A DNA stretch of 64,000 nt from Bradyrhizobium sp. SSBR45G (lineage in GTDB: Bacteria; Pseudomonadota; Alphaproteobacteria; Rhizobiales; Xanthobacteraceae): positions 295,578-359,577 of the forward strand of contig NZ_BSCT01000004.1 in assembly GCF_030159255.1 (NCBI RefSeq), given 5' to 3'. Shown here piece after piece: positions 8,839 through 18,074 of this stretch. Each line of letters begins with the position of its first letter. The first letter of the stretch is position 1. Under the pieces are notes generated by a model. That model was not told where the DNA came from. It made no database searches and saw nothing but the letters and a program-made list of their open reading frames with translations. A program made the position numbers and the translations under genes.

Positions 8839-9711
8839 GTGCCAACTCGAAGCTTCCGGCAGGTCCTTGCGGACCGAAAGCCGCTGATATTGTTCGGGGC
8901 TTACGATGCGTTGTCGGCGCGCCTCATCGAGGCGTCGGGCGGCGAGGCAGTGTTCATCAGCGGCTTTTCGGTCGTTGGTGCGCGTTATGGCGTGCCCGAT
9001 TTCGGACTGCGCGCCTTCGGCGATATCGCGGCAGCCGTCCGGGATACGTTGAATGCCATCGACATTCCCGCGCTGGTCGATGCGGATGACGGCTATGGCG
9101 ACGTGAAGAACGTCATTCACACCGTGCAGTCCTATGAGCGCATGGGCGTGAGTGCGCTGATGCTGGAGGATCAGCGCTGGCCGAAACGGTGCGGCCACAT
9201 GGCTGGCAAAGCGGTCGTTCCGCTCGACGAGATCGTCGCGAAGATCAAGGCCGCCTGCAGCGAGCGCGTCAATCGCGAGACCTTCATCTTCGCTCGCACG
9301 GATGCGCGCGCCGTCAACGGGCTCGATGACGCCATGCGCCGCGGTGAAGCTCTTCTCAATGCCGGCGCCGATGGGCTCTTCATCGAAGCGCCCGAAAGCC
9401 TGGACGAATTCGAGGCGATCGGCCGGCGCTTCGACGTCCCGATGATTGCGAATCCGCTGCCGGGAGGAAAATCGCCTCTGCTTCGGCCGGAGCATTACGC
9501 CGAGCTCGGCTTCCAGGTCGTCTGCTACGGCGTGACGCCCATCATGTTCGCGGCCGGCGCAATTCGAGACCGGATCTCGGACATCACATCCGGGCGTTTC
9601 GCTCTCGATCAGCAGGAGATGAGCTTCGCGGAGTTCAAGCAGCTCGTCGGGCTGCCACGCTGGGAGCGCTATGAGGATCTCTATGGCGCTGCGCGGGAGA
9701 GCGCCCAATGA
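8839..9711 (+). CDS. Isocitrate lyase/PEP mutase family carbon-carbon lyase (2,3-dimethylmalate or 2-methylisocitrate lyase-like)
   Basis: The 290-residue protein has the TIM-barrel signatures of this superfamily: LFGAYDALSARL at the start, the metal site DADDGYGD, and the catalytic loop KRCGH that marks true lyases (isocitrate, 2-methylisocitrate and 2,3-dimethylmalate lyases). Start is GTG 8839 after a strong GGGGAGGAGG site. Its stop overlaps the LeuC-like start (ATGA). This coupling to a two-subunit hydro-lyase recalls Dml-DmdA-DmdB of nicotinate fermentation, where dimethylmalate is split to propionate and pyruvate. A PrpB-like role is the main alternative, but no methylcitrate synthase is nearby. 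Confidence 0.85.
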   Translation: MPTRSFRQVLADRKPLILFGAYDALSARLIEASGGEAVFISGFSVVGARYGVPDFGLRAFGDIAAAVRDTLNAIDIPALVDADDGYGDVKNVIHTVQSYERMGVSALMLEDQRWPKRCGHMAGKAVVPLDEIVAKIKAACSERVNRETFIFARTDARAVNGLDDAMRRGEALLNAGADGLFIEAPESLDEFEAIGRRFDVPMIANPLPGGKSPLLRPEHYAELGFQVVCYGVTPIMFAAGAIRDRISDITSGRFALDQQEMSFAEFKQLVGLPRWERYEDLYGAARESAQ

Positions 9712-11129
9712 GCGCCAAGACCCTTTTCGACAAGATCTGGGACCGCCATGTCATCAAGGATCTCGGTGATGGCTTCTCACTGATTTTCGTCGATCGTCAC
9801 ATGGTCAACGACATGGCCGGGCGAGGCTTCCTGACGCTGAACAAGCGCGGCTTGCCGGTCGCTCATCCCGAATTCACCTTTGCCGCAGCTGATCATACCG
9901 TCGCCACCTTGGAGGCGCGCAAAGCGTCCGCGAAGCCGGACGACAATCCCTACGCCGTCAATCTGCGGGACAACTCGCGGCAACATGGCTTCCGGTTGTT
10001 CGATCTCGACGATCCGGATTTCGGCATCATCCACGTCATCTCCGCCGAGCAGGCGCTTGCACTGCCCGGCACCACGATCGCATGCGGCGACAGCCACACC
10101 TGTACGCTTGGTGCGCTCGGCGCGATCGCCTGGGGCCTCGGCCAGTCGGACATCGTTCATATCCTTGCAACGCAGACGAGCGTGCAGCGCAAGCCGCTCA
10201 ACATGCGGATCAACGTGACCGGCCGGCTTGCCCCGGACGTGTCCGCAAAGGATCTCATCCTCGCGCTGGCTGCCGAATTGGGCGTTGCCGGATGCGTGGG
10301 GCATGCCGTCGAATTTGCCGGTGACGCGATCCGGCGGATGTCGATGGATGAGCGCTTCACCATCTGCAACATGGCGGTGGAAATGGGCGCGCGGTTCGGC
10401 CTCATCTCGCCCGACGATGTGACGTTCGACTATCTGCGCGGGCGGCCGAGTGCGCCCGATGCTGACGCGTGGGATGCCGCTGTTGCAGACTGGCGGTCGC
10501 TGGCCACCGATGCGACGGCAGCATTCGACGCCGAACGGACGCTGGATGCTTCACGCGTCGAGCCGCAGGTGAGCTGGGGCATCAATCCCGGGCAGACGAT
10601 CGGGATATCGGCGACGATCCCAAGCCTCTCGGGGCAACTGACGGGAAGTGCGCTGGCCACCTATGAGACTGCTGTCGACTACTCCGGGCTGGTGCCCGGT
10701 GCTCCGATCGCTGGCACCCCGATCGACATCGTCTTCATCGGCTCCTGCAACAATGCGCGCCTCAGCGACCTTCGCGTCGCCGCGCGCGTCGTCGAAGGGC
10801 GGCGTGTGGCCTCCGGCGTGCGCGCCTGGGTGTCACCAGGATCTGAGCGTGTTCGCCGCGAGGCGGAAGCCGAGGGACTTGATCAGATCTTCATGTCGGC
10901 CGGCTTCGGCTGGGGACACTCCGGCTGCTCGATGTGCGCCGGTGCTGGAGACCAGATGCGTGAGATCGGCGCGTCCGGACAGCGTATCGCTTCGACGACC
11001 AATCGCAATTTCGTGGGCCGCCAGGGGCCTGGGACCAGAACGCACCTTCTGAGTCCCGCCATGGCAGCCGCCGCGGCAATCGCCGGGCGCATCGTGGATG
11101 TCAGATCTCTGGAGGCCATCGGTGGCTGA
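9708..11129 (+). CDS. Aconitase-family hydro-lyase large subunit (LeuC/DmdA-like)
   Basis: The 473-residue length is normal for the isopropylmalate isomerase large subunit. The 4Fe-4S cysteines are seen in GSCNNARLSDLR and in the C-x2-C of HSGCSMCAG. The first motif normally reads G-S-C-T-N in LeuC, so the C-N-N is a departure. D-R-H and CGDSHTCTLGALG match substrate-site motifs of the family. It overlaps the lyase gene before it and the small-subunit gene after it. Because there are no other leucine genes and a C-C lyase is coupled to it, I infer hydration of an unsaturated diacid rather than leucine synthesis. Confidence 0.88.
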   Translation: MSAKTLFDKIWDRHVIKDLGDGFSLIFVDRHMVNDMAGRGFLTLNKRGLPVAHPEFTFAAADHTVATLEARKASAKPDDNPYAVNLRDNSRQHGFRLFDLDDPDFGIIHVISAEQALALPGTTIACGDSHTCTLGALGAIAWGLGQSDIVHILATQTSVQRKPLNMRINVTGRLAPDVSAKDLILALAAELGVAGCVGHAVEFAGDAIRRMSMDERFTICNMAVEMGARFGLISPDDVTFDYLRGRPSAPDADAWDAAVADWRSLATDATAAFDAERTLDASRVEPQVSWGINPGQTIGISATIPSLSGQLTGSALATYETAVDYSGLVPGAPIAGTPIDIVFIGSCNNARLSDLRVAARVVEGRRVASGVRAWVSPGSERVRREAEAEGLDQIFMSAGFGWGHSGCSMCAGAGDQMREIGASGQRIASTTNRNFVGRQGPGTRTHLLSPAMAAAAAIAGRIVDVRSLEAIGG

Positions 11130-11769
11130 GCCCCTTACCGAGCTGAGAGGAACGGCCGTTCCGATCCTGCGCGACAATATCGACACCGATACGATTTCGC
11201 CGGGGTCGGCGCCGCCATGGCGGAAGTCGGCAACGTTCGGCGAACGGGGGTCGGCGACGCTCGCGGACGATCTGTTCGCGAATTGGCGCTATACCGGCGA
11301 GGGTCGGCTGATCGAGAGCTTTCCGCTGAACGAGCCCCGCTACCAGGGCGCGCGCTTCCTGATCACGGGCGCGAATTTCGGCTGCGGCAGCTCGAGAGAG
11401 AGCGCGGTCTGGATGCTGGCCGCGTGGGGCATCCGCTGCGTGATCGCGCCCAGCTTCGCCGAGATCTTCTCGGCGAACTGTTTTGCCAACGGCTTGCTGC
11501 CCGTCGTCCTCGCCAATGATCTCGTGTCTGAACTGGCCGACGAGGCGAGCAGCGCAGGCGGTGCGTTCGAGCTGGATCTGGCGCAACGGAGTTTGCGTCG
11601 TCCGAGCGGGCGGGACATCACCTTTCACATTCCGGAGTATCGTCGCCAGGGCTTGATGCGGGGATTGGACGACATCGCTCAGACGCTGAACGATCTGGCC
11701 GCCATCCAGAAGTTCGTTGCGACGGGACGCCGACAGTTTCCCTGGATCTACCGTCGAGCAGCATGGTGA
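11122..11769 (+). CDS. Aconitase-family hydro-lyase small subunit (LeuD/DmdB-like)
   Basis: The swivel-domain subunit is shown by NIDTDTISPG near the start and by NFGCGSSRESAVWML, the substrate-binding loop of the family. I choose GTG 11122, which overlaps the large-subunit stop by 8 bases and has GGAGG at 11111-11115; an ATG at 11098 lies upstream in frame but has no such site. The 215 residues fit the LeuD length. It should assemble with the large subunit to close the active site. Confidence 0.88.
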   Translation: MAEPLTELRGTAVPILRDNIDTDTISPGSAPPWRKSATFGERGSATLADDLFANWRYTGEGRLIESFPLNEPRYQGARFLITGANFGCGSSRESAVWMLAAWGIRCVIAPSFAEIFSANCFANGLLPVVLANDLVSELADEASSAGGAFELDLAQRSLRRPSGRDITFHIPEYRRQGLMRGLDDIAQTLNDLAAIQKFVATGRRQFPWIYRRAAW

Positions 11770-11830
11770 GCACAACTCGTTTGACGTTGCTTCCCATGGT
11801 GGGCTTGTTTTCAAAGTTAGCGGACCCCCA

Positions 11831-13330
11831 ATGACGTCTCCAGCCCATCAGGTCGCAGACCGCGTCGTCATGCCCGGCCATCTCGGTCTCTACTATGGAG
11901 GCCGATGGCATGAGCCGATTCAGGGCAAATATGCCGAGACGCATGATCCTTCGACGGGAGCGGCCATCGCCAGCGTTGCCGAGGCCTCGGACGAGGATGC
12001 CATTGCGGCAATCGCCGCGGCGAGGAGCGGGTTCGAGCTCTGGCGTCAAGTTCATCCGTTGGAGCGGGCGAGAATTCTGCGCCGGATCGCGGCGATGCTG
12101 CGGGAGCACGCCGCCGAGATCGCGCTGCTCGATGCCTACAACGGGGGCAACCCCGTCCGCGATCTGATGGCCGACGCCAACATTGCCGCCGATCTGTTCG
12201 AGCTGCATGCGGGGCTGGTCACCGAGATGAAGGGCAATTCCATTCCGATGGGGCCTGGTGCGCTCAACTTCTCCATTCGTGAGCCCATCGGTGTCGTCGC
12301 GCGCATCACGGCATTCAACCATCCGTTCATGTTCGCAGCCGGCCGGGCCGCGGCGCCGCTGGCGGCCGGAAATGCTGTCATCATCAAGCCGCCCCAGCAG
12401 GCGCCGCTGTCGACGCTGCGACTGGCCGAGATGATCGGCGACATGTTCCCTCCAGGGACGTTCAACGTTCTGACCGGTGCCGACGTCGGAGCCGTGCTCT
12501 CGTCTCATCCCGGCATCGACATGGTGACGCTGATCGGAAGCGTGCCGACCGGGAGGAAGGTTTACCAATCGGCGGCGAGCACCATCAAGCCCGTCATTCT
12601 CGAGCTAGGCGGCAAGAACGCGCTCATCGCCTGCGCGGACGCCGATCCGGATGAGGTCGCGGAAGCGGCGGTCCAGGGTATGAACTACGCGTGGTGCGGT
12701 CAGTCCTGCGGATCGTTGAGCCGGCTGTTCCTGCACGACGCGATCCATGAGGCGGTCTTGACGCGGTTGAAGACGAAGATCGCGCACTACAAGCCTGGTC
12801 CTCCTGGAGACCCATCGACGACGATGGGAGCGATCGTCAACAAGCGTCAATACGACAGCATCCTGGGCCATATCGATTCTGCCAGGGCGGAGGGCGCGCA
12901 GCTTATCTGTGGCGGCGGGCGTCCGACCGACCCGGCTCTGTCGCACGGGTGGTACATCGAGCCAACCGTCTTCACCGGCGTGACGCAGCGCATGCGGATC
13001 GCGCAAGAGGAGGTGTTCGGTCCGGTTCAGGCGGTGCTCAGGTGGAACGACGAAGCCGCAATGCTGCGCGACGTCAATTCCGTCGAGCTTGGCCTGACCT
13101 GCGCGGTGTTCTCCAATGATCTGAACACAGCTCATCGTATCGCTGCAGCCGTCGACGTCGGCTTTCTCTGGATCAACACGGTGAGCGCGCATTATGTCGG
13201 CGCTCCCTTCGGCGGCGTGAAGCAGTCGGGGATCGGCCGCGACGAGTGCCTGGGCGAGCTGCTGTCATTCACGCGGGAGAAGAACATTCACATCAAGCTC
13301 CGACCGCAGCCAAGGCTGCAGAGTGCTTGA
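11831..13330 (+). CDS. NAD(P)-dependent aldehyde dehydrogenase (paralogue 2)
   Basis: At 499 residues this is close in sequence to the enzyme at 6168-7649: both have YYGG-x-W-H-x-P-I near residue 25, GLVTEMKG, LELGGKNALIA and GQSCGS-x-SR around the catalytic cysteine. The open frame extends upstream to 11717 but ATG 11831 is where the homology begins. It sits 61 bases after the small hydro-lyase subunit, probably in the same transcript. Two such paralogues in one island suggest successive or alternative aldehydes, or a duplication in progress. Confidence 0.9.
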   Translation: MTSPAHQVADRVVMPGHLGLYYGGRWHEPIQGKYAETHDPSTGAAIASVAEASDEDAIAAIAAARSGFELWRQVHPLERARILRRIAAMLREHAAEIALLDAYNGGNPVRDLMADANIAADLFELHAGLVTEMKGNSIPMGPGALNFSIREPIGVVARITAFNHPFMFAAGRAAAPLAAGNAVIIKPPQQAPLSTLRLAEMIGDMFPPGTFNVLTGADVGAVLSSHPGIDMVTLIGSVPTGRKVYQSAASTIKPVILELGGKNALIACADADPDEVAEAAVQGMNYAWCGQSCGSLSRLFLHDAIHEAVLTRLKTKIAHYKPGPPGDPSTTMGAIVNKRQYDSILGHIDSARAEGAQLICGGGRPTDPALSHGWYIEPTVFTGVTQRMRIAQEEVFGPVQAVLRWNDEAAMLRDVNSVELGLTCAVFSNDLNTAHRIAAAVDVGFLWINTVSAHYVGAPFGGVKQSGIGRDECLGELLSFTREKNIHIKLRPQPRLQSA

Positions 13331-13483
13331 GGCCGGTTGTCGATGAGATGCTTCAAACGGCGTGTGGTACCGACGAAGCGGATCATAGCCGCGCGGCATT
13401 GAGGACGGCGCTGGCCGCCTGAAGAGACCAAACGCTCTCCCGGATCAGCGCAGTGGGAGACACATCATGAGTGGGAGTGCGCC

Positions 13484-14926
13484 TTGGACGTTCAGCTGCT
13501 GATAGACAATTGCGATCTCGCCGCCAGCAACGAGCGGCATGTCGTGCGGACAGACCCGGTGACCGGGGAGGTCGCTTCGAGATATGCGGCCGGCACGGTC
13601 GAGGATGCGCGACGCGCGGTTGATGCGGCCGCCAGAGCGTTTCCTGCCTGGGCAGCGACACCACCGACCGGGCGCCGCGCTCTGCTGCTGCGCGCAGCAG
13701 ACGCGATGCAGGCCAAGTCCGCGGCGTTTGCCGATCTGATGACGAAGGAGACGGGGGCGACTGCGCCCTGGGCTCATTTCAACGTTGCGCTCGCATCGAA
13801 CATGCTTCTCGAAGCCGCTTCGATGACGACCCAGATCTCGGGGGAGGTCATCCCGTCTGACAAGCCCGACACGCTTGCGCTGGCCGTTCGGAAACCCGCG
13901 GGCGTTTGCGTCGGCATTGCTCCGTGGAATGCGCCCGTCATTCTCGGCACGCGGGCGGTCGCCATGCCGCTCGCCTGCGGCAACACGGTGGTTCTGAAAT
14001 CCTCGGAAATGTGCCCTGGGGTTCATCGGTTGATCGGAGACGTTTTTCGTGAAGCGGGCTTTCCGCCTGGCGTCGTCAACGTCCTCAGCAACGCCGCGGA
14101 GGATGCTGCAGAGATCGTCGAAGCGCTCATTGCCCACGCGGCGGTGAGGAGGATCAACTTCACCGGGTCGACCCGGGTCGGGCGGATCATCGCGGAATTG
14201 GCTGGCCGACACCTCAAGCCGGCCCTGCTCGAGCTTGGTGGCAAGGCGCCGTTGGTCGTCCTCGACGACGCCGACATCGACCAGGCCGTCGACGCCGCCG
14301 TGTTCGGCGCCTTCGCCAATCAGGGGCAGATCTGCATGTCCACGGAGCGGATCATCGTCGACGAGAGCATCGCCGACGAGTTCGTGCAGAAGCTCGCAGC
14401 ACGCGCCAAGGCGTTGCCTTGGGGCGATCCGCGCGACCACGTCGTGCTGGGCTCGCTCGTGAGCGTTGCCGCTGCGGAGAAGGTCGAGACCCTGATCGAG
14501 GACGCCAAGGACAAGGGGGCTGTCGTCGTCTCCGGCGGCCATCGCAAGGGATCGCTGATGGACGCGACGATTGTCGACCGGGTGACGCCGGCGATGAGGA
14601 TCTACAACGAGGAATCATTCGGGCCGGCCAAGAGCGTGATCCGCGTCAGAGGCGTCGACGAGGCGGTGCGAGTGGCAAACGACACCGAATACGGCCTGTC
14701 TGCTGCGGTGTTCAGCCGGGACATCCAGCGTGCGCTCAACGTCGCTGGCCGTATCGAGAGTGGGATTTGCCACATCAATGGGCCGACGGTGCACGACGAG
14801 GCGCAGATGCCGTTCGGCGGGGTCAAGGGCTCCGGCTATGGCCGCTTCGGAGGCCGCGCCGCGGTCGCGGAGTTCACGGACCTGCGCTGGATAACGATCG
14901 AGGGATCTCAGCACTATCCATTCTGA
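13484..14926 (+). CDS. Aldehyde dehydrogenase, salicylaldehyde/vanillin dehydrogenase type
   Basis: This 480-residue enzyme belongs to a different branch from the other two. The active-site motif is NQGQICMSTER, with the base in LELGGKAPLVV and the cofactor loop NFTGSTRVGR, all as in salicylaldehyde and vanillin dehydrogenases. No ATG or GTG is available in frame near the start, so the TTG at 13484 is used, with GGAG at 13474-13477 as ribosome site. It may act on an aromatic aldehyde, and is the only hint in the island of aromatic chemistry; the succinate-semialdehyde family is an alternative. Confidence 0.88.
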   Translation: MDVQLLIDNCDLAASNERHVVRTDPVTGEVASRYAAGTVEDARRAVDAAARAFPAWAATPPTGRRALLLRAADAMQAKSAAFADLMTKETGATAPWAHFNVALASNMLLEAASMTTQISGEVIPSDKPDTLALAVRKPAGVCVGIAPWNAPVILGTRAVAMPLACGNTVVLKSSEMCPGVHRLIGDVFREAGFPPGVVNVLSNAAEDAAEIVEALIAHAAVRRINFTGSTRVGRIIAELAGRHLKPALLELGGKAPLVVLDDADIDQAVDAAVFGAFANQGQICMSTERIIVDESIADEFVQKLAARAKALPWGDPRDHVVLGSLVSVAAAEKVETLIEDAKDKGAVVVSGGHRKGSLMDATIVDRVTPAMRIYNEESFGPAKSVIRVRGVDEAVRVANDTEYGLSAAVFSRDIQRALNVAGRIESGICHINGPTVHDEAQMPFGGVKGSGYGRFGGRAAVAEFTDLRWITIEGSQHYPF

Positions 14927-15094
14927 GTCGACGAGAACCGGCGCTCGGCCCCGGTGATCGGCTCACAGCAGGTCAGACTTCAGGAACACCGAGACGTGAG
15001 CGAACCGCAGCACTTTGGCGTCACAACAAATGCTCCCGGAGAGGAGCGGCCGGCGAAGAGGTCTTCGCCAACAGGGCATGGAACGGAGGGCAGG

Positions 15095-16123
15095 ATGTTG
15101 CAGAGAAAATTAGCGCAGATGTGTGCGGGCGCACTGGCCGTGATCGCCGTGCATTCGTCCGCCTTGGCACAAGACAAGGTCGTCAATCTGAAGATATCGC
15201 TATGGGTGCCGCCGGCCCATCCCCTGGTGGCAGCCACCCAGGCGTGGGCGGACGACATCGACAAGGCATCCGGCGGCACCATCAAGTCGATCGTCTTTCC
15301 GTCGGAGCAACTCGGCAAGGCGTTCGACCACTATGACATGGCGCGGGACGGGATTGCCGATGTGACGTATGTCAGTCCGGGATATCAGCCCGGGCGTTTT
15401 CCGATCGCTGCGGCCGGCCAGTTGCCATTCACGTTCGGCGACGGGAAGAAGGGCACGCTGGCGTTCGACGAGTGGTATCGGAAGTATGCCCCGACGGAGA
15501 TGAAGGATACCAAGGTCTGCTTCGGCTTCATCTATGATCCCGGCGCGCTCCACGGCAAGAAGAAGATTGTCCTTCCGACGGACCTCGCAGGCGTGAAGGT
15601 CCGCCCGGCGCAGAGTTCGATCGCGGAGATGGTCCGCCTCCTGGGCGGTACCAACGTCCAAGCCTCGGCACCTGAATCCCGCGACGCGATCGAAAGAGGT
15701 GTTGCCGACGAGATCACCTTCCCCTGGGGGTCGATGTTCCTGTTCGGGATCGAGAAGGTCGTGAAGTACCACATGGACGTTCCGCTCTATACCGCGGTCT
15801 TCACCTACAACGTCAATCTCAAGACCTACAATTCGATGTCGGCCGCGCAGAAGAAGGTCTTCGACGATCATTGCACGCCCGAATGGGCCGCGAAGGTTGC
15901 TGATCCCTGGGCTGACTTCGAAGCCGCGGGCCGCGTCAAGATGAAGGCGCTTGCCGGACATGACGTCTACAAGCTGACCGACGACCAGCTTTCTCAGTGG
16001 AAAGCGGCCACCGAGAGCCTCCGGTCCAATTGGGCGGAGGCGGTCAAGGCCACCGGAGCAGATCCGGCGCAGATAGCAGCCGATCTGCAGGCGGCGATCA
16101 AGAAATACGACGCAGGCCTGTGA
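15095..16123 (+). CDS. TRAP transporter solute-binding protein, DctP family
   Basis: The 342-residue protein starts with a Sec signal peptide (M-L-Q-R-K-L then a hydrophobic run to S-S-A-L-A-Q). The mature N-terminus VVNLKISLWVPPAHPL is typical of DctP-type proteins that bind carboxylates; the conserved region G-V-K-V-R-P carries the arginine that usually holds the ligand carboxylate. ATG 15095 follows GGAGGGCAGG. It is followed by a small hairpin and then the two membrane subunits. Confidence 0.9.
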   Translation: MLQRKLAQMCAGALAVIAVHSSALAQDKVVNLKISLWVPPAHPLVAATQAWADDIDKASGGTIKSIVFPSEQLGKAFDHYDMARDGIADVTYVSPGYQPGRFPIAAAGQLPFTFGDGKKGTLAFDEWYRKYAPTEMKDTKVCFGFIYDPGALHGKKKIVLPTDLAGVKVRPAQSSIAEMVRLLGGTNVQASAPESRDAIERGVADEITFPWGSMFLFGIEKVVKYHMDVPLYTAVFTYNVNLKTYNSMSAAQKKVFDDHCTPEWAAKVADPWADFEAAGRVKMKALAGHDVYKLTDDQLSQWKAATESLRSNWAEAVKATGADPAQIAADLQAAIKKYDAGL

Positions 16124-16140
16124 GCCGCTGAGAGGCGGCT
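16123..16140 (+). promoter_or_regulatory. Stem-loop between TRAP binding protein and permease genes
   Basis: AGCCGC (16123-16128), loop TGAGAG, GCGGCT (16135-16140) directly follows the DctP stop. Such hairpins after binding-protein genes usually stabilise the upstream message or lower read-through, so that more binding protein than permease is made. No T run follows, so it is not a full terminator. Confidence 0.45.
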
Positions 16141-16196
16141 TGCGAGAAAGACGTGTTCTCGCAGGCCGTCCCCTGTCGCGTGTAGCTGGGTGCCCC

Positions 16197-16757
16197 ATGA
16201 ACGATACACCTGAGACCTTGCGCGGTGAGGACCCCCGGTCCGCCGTGCGCCGTTCGAAGCTGATGGACGGCTTCATCGACTCGATCGAGTTGATCGCCGC
16301 CGCCTTTGTCGGAATCGTTGCGCTGAACACATTCACCGCGGTGGTGATGCGCAAGTTCTTCGCCGTCACCATCCCTGACTATTACGATTTCGGCCGCCTG
16401 CTGCTGGGCATCCTCATTTTCTGGGGCATCGCGGCAACGAGCTATCGTGGAACGCACATCACGGTCGATCTGGTGTGGGCGAATGTGCCGAAGAAATATC
16501 AGCGCTGGATCGACATTTTTGCGACCCTCGTATTGCTGTTCGTCGTGACGGTGCAGACGATCACCCTGTTCGACAAGGTGCGCAGCACCTATCAGGATCA
16601 CGTGCTGACCTTCGATCTGCAACTGCCGAACTGGCCGTTCTTCGCCGTCGCCTGGGTCGGAGACGTCTCGGCCGTGTTCCTCATCGCGGTCCGAACCTTT
16701 CGTTTGATCATGCACCCGGACGAGGTTCATGACGCGAAGATCAAGACCGCGGAGTAG
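16197..16757 (+). CDS. TRAP transporter small membrane subunit, DctQ family
   Basis: About 186 residues with four hydrophobic helices, starting at SIELIAAAFVGIVALNTF. The family pattern Y-Y-D-F-G-R-L-L-L-G-I-L-I-F-W-G and the short T-H-I-T-V-D-L-V-W motif are clear. ATG 16197 is the first start past the hairpin that gives the normal N-terminal tail. It lies 7 bases before the DctM start and completes a three-gene TRAP set. Confidence 0.88.
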   Translation: MNDTPETLRGEDPRSAVRRSKLMDGFIDSIELIAAAFVGIVALNTFTAVVMRKFFAVTIPDYYDFGRLLLGILIFWGIAATSYRGTHITVDLVWANVPKKYQRWIDIFATLVLLFVVTVQTITLFDKVRSTYQDHVLTFDLQLPNWPFFAVAWVGDVSAVFLIAVRTFRLIMHPDEVHDAKIKTAE

Positions 16758-16764
16758 AACGATC

Positions 16765-18069
16765 ATGACGACATCCACGGTTGCCCTCGTCGGGTTCGTG
16801 TCGCTCTTTGCTCTGATGCTTCTGCGTGTCCCCGTCGGCATGGCCATGGGCCTCGTCGGCATCACGGGGTTCGGCTATCTGACCGGGTTTGGCCCGGCGC
16901 TGAAGCTCATTGGTCAGACCACCATGAGGACGGTCACCGACTACACGTTCGGTGTCATTCCCATGTTCCTGCTCATGGGCGCGTTCGTCTCGGTCTCGGG
17001 CATCAGTCGCGAGCTGTTTCGCGCCGCAAACACCTTCGTCGGTCACTGGCGCGGCGGCCTTGGGATCGCAACGATCGCGGCATGCGGCGGCTTCGCGGCG
17101 ATCTCGGGCTCCTCTGTCGCGACAGCCGCGACATTTTCGGCCGTCGCCTATCCGGAAATGCGCAGCTTCAAATATCCGCAGTCTTTCGCCGCCGGCGTGA
17201 TCGCCGTGGGAGGAACGCTCGGCGCCATGCTTCCGCCGTCAACGGTGCTGGCCGTCTACGGCATCATCACCCAGCAGGACATCGGCAAGCTGTTCATCGC
17301 CGGAATCTTTCCCGGTCTGCTCGCCATCGCGATGCATATGGTGACGATCGCGATCATCGGCCGTGTCAAGCCGGGGTTTCTCCCGAGCGGTCCGCGCGCG
17401 TCCTGGAACGACAGGGCGGCCGCGCTGCGCGACGTGTGGTCGCCGCTGCTGCTGTTCCTGTTCGTCATCGGAGGTCTCTATGGCGGACTGTTCATTCCGA
17501 CGGAGGCCGGGGCTGTTGGGGCGGTCGGCGCGTTCGTCATCGGTGTCCTCCGCGGCAAGCTCTCGGGGCAGGGCATCCTGGAGTCCCTGTTGCAGGCAAC
17601 GCGTACGGCTGCCGCGGTGTTCACGATCCTGATCGGCGCCCTCTGCTTCGGCTACTTCCTCACCATCACGCAGACCCCGCAGCACGTCACGCAGTTTCTC
17701 ACGGGTCTCGGCATTGGACCGTACGGGGTCCTGGTGCTGATCCTGCTGATGTACCTGGTGCTCGGCTGTCTGATGGATGCGATGGCCATGATCATCCTGA
17801 CCGTTCCCATCGTGTTTCCGGTCATCACGGCCCTGGGCTTCGACCCGATCTGGTTCGGCGTCATTATTGTCATGACCGTCGAGCTTGGGTTGATTCATCC
17901 GCCGGTCGGCATGAACGTCTTCGTCATCAAGAGCGTGATCAAGGATGTCGACATGTCGACGATCTTCGTCGGCGTCCTGCCCTTCGTGGTGACCGATCTC
18001 GTTCGTCTCGTCATCCTTATCTCATTCCCGTTCCTGGCGACGTGGCTGCCGGAACGGATGCTCGGGTGA
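16765..18069 (+). CDS. TRAP transporter large membrane subunit, DctM family
   Basis: The 434-residue protein is of standard DctM length with about twelve hydrophobic segments. Landmark motifs are VPMFLLMG-like (VIPMFLLMGAF), the helix-break ISGSSVATAATF, and GTLGAMLPPSTVLAVYG. It uses an ion gradient to take up the ligand delivered by the DctP protein. Its stop overlaps a possible GTG start of the next gene, so transport and the thiamine enzyme are on one transcript. Confidence 0.92.
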   Translation: MTTSTVALVGFVSLFALMLLRVPVGMAMGLVGITGFGYLTGFGPALKLIGQTTMRTVTDYTFGVIPMFLLMGAFVSVSGISRELFRAANTFVGHWRGGLGIATIAACGGFAAISGSSVATAATFSAVAYPEMRSFKYPQSFAAGVIAVGGTLGAMLPPSTVLAVYGIITQQDIGKLFIAGIFPGLLAIAMHMVTIAIIGRVKPGFLPSGPRASWNDRAAALRDVWSPLLLFLFVIGGLYGGLFIPTEAGAVGAVGAFVIGVLRGKLSGQGILESLLQATRTAAAVFTILIGALCFGYFLTITQTPQHVTQFLTGLGIGPYGVLVLILLMYLVLGCLMDAMAMIILTVPIVFPVITALGFDPIWFGVIIVMTVELGLIHPPVGMNVFVIKSVIKDVDMSTIFVGVLPFVVTDLVRLVILISFPFLATWLPERMLG

Positions 18070-18074
18070 AACAC

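Noticed and set aside
9708..11769. Calling the LeuC/LeuD-like pair leucine biosynthesis genes
   Set aside because: They are sandwiched between a C-C lyase and aldehyde dehydrogenases with overlaps, and no leuA or leuB is near; the first Fe-S motif also departs from G-S-C-T-N.
17082..18065. Long upstream extension of the thiamine-enzyme frame
   Set aside because: It runs through the DctM gene in another frame; similarity to the thiamine family begins only at about 18075.
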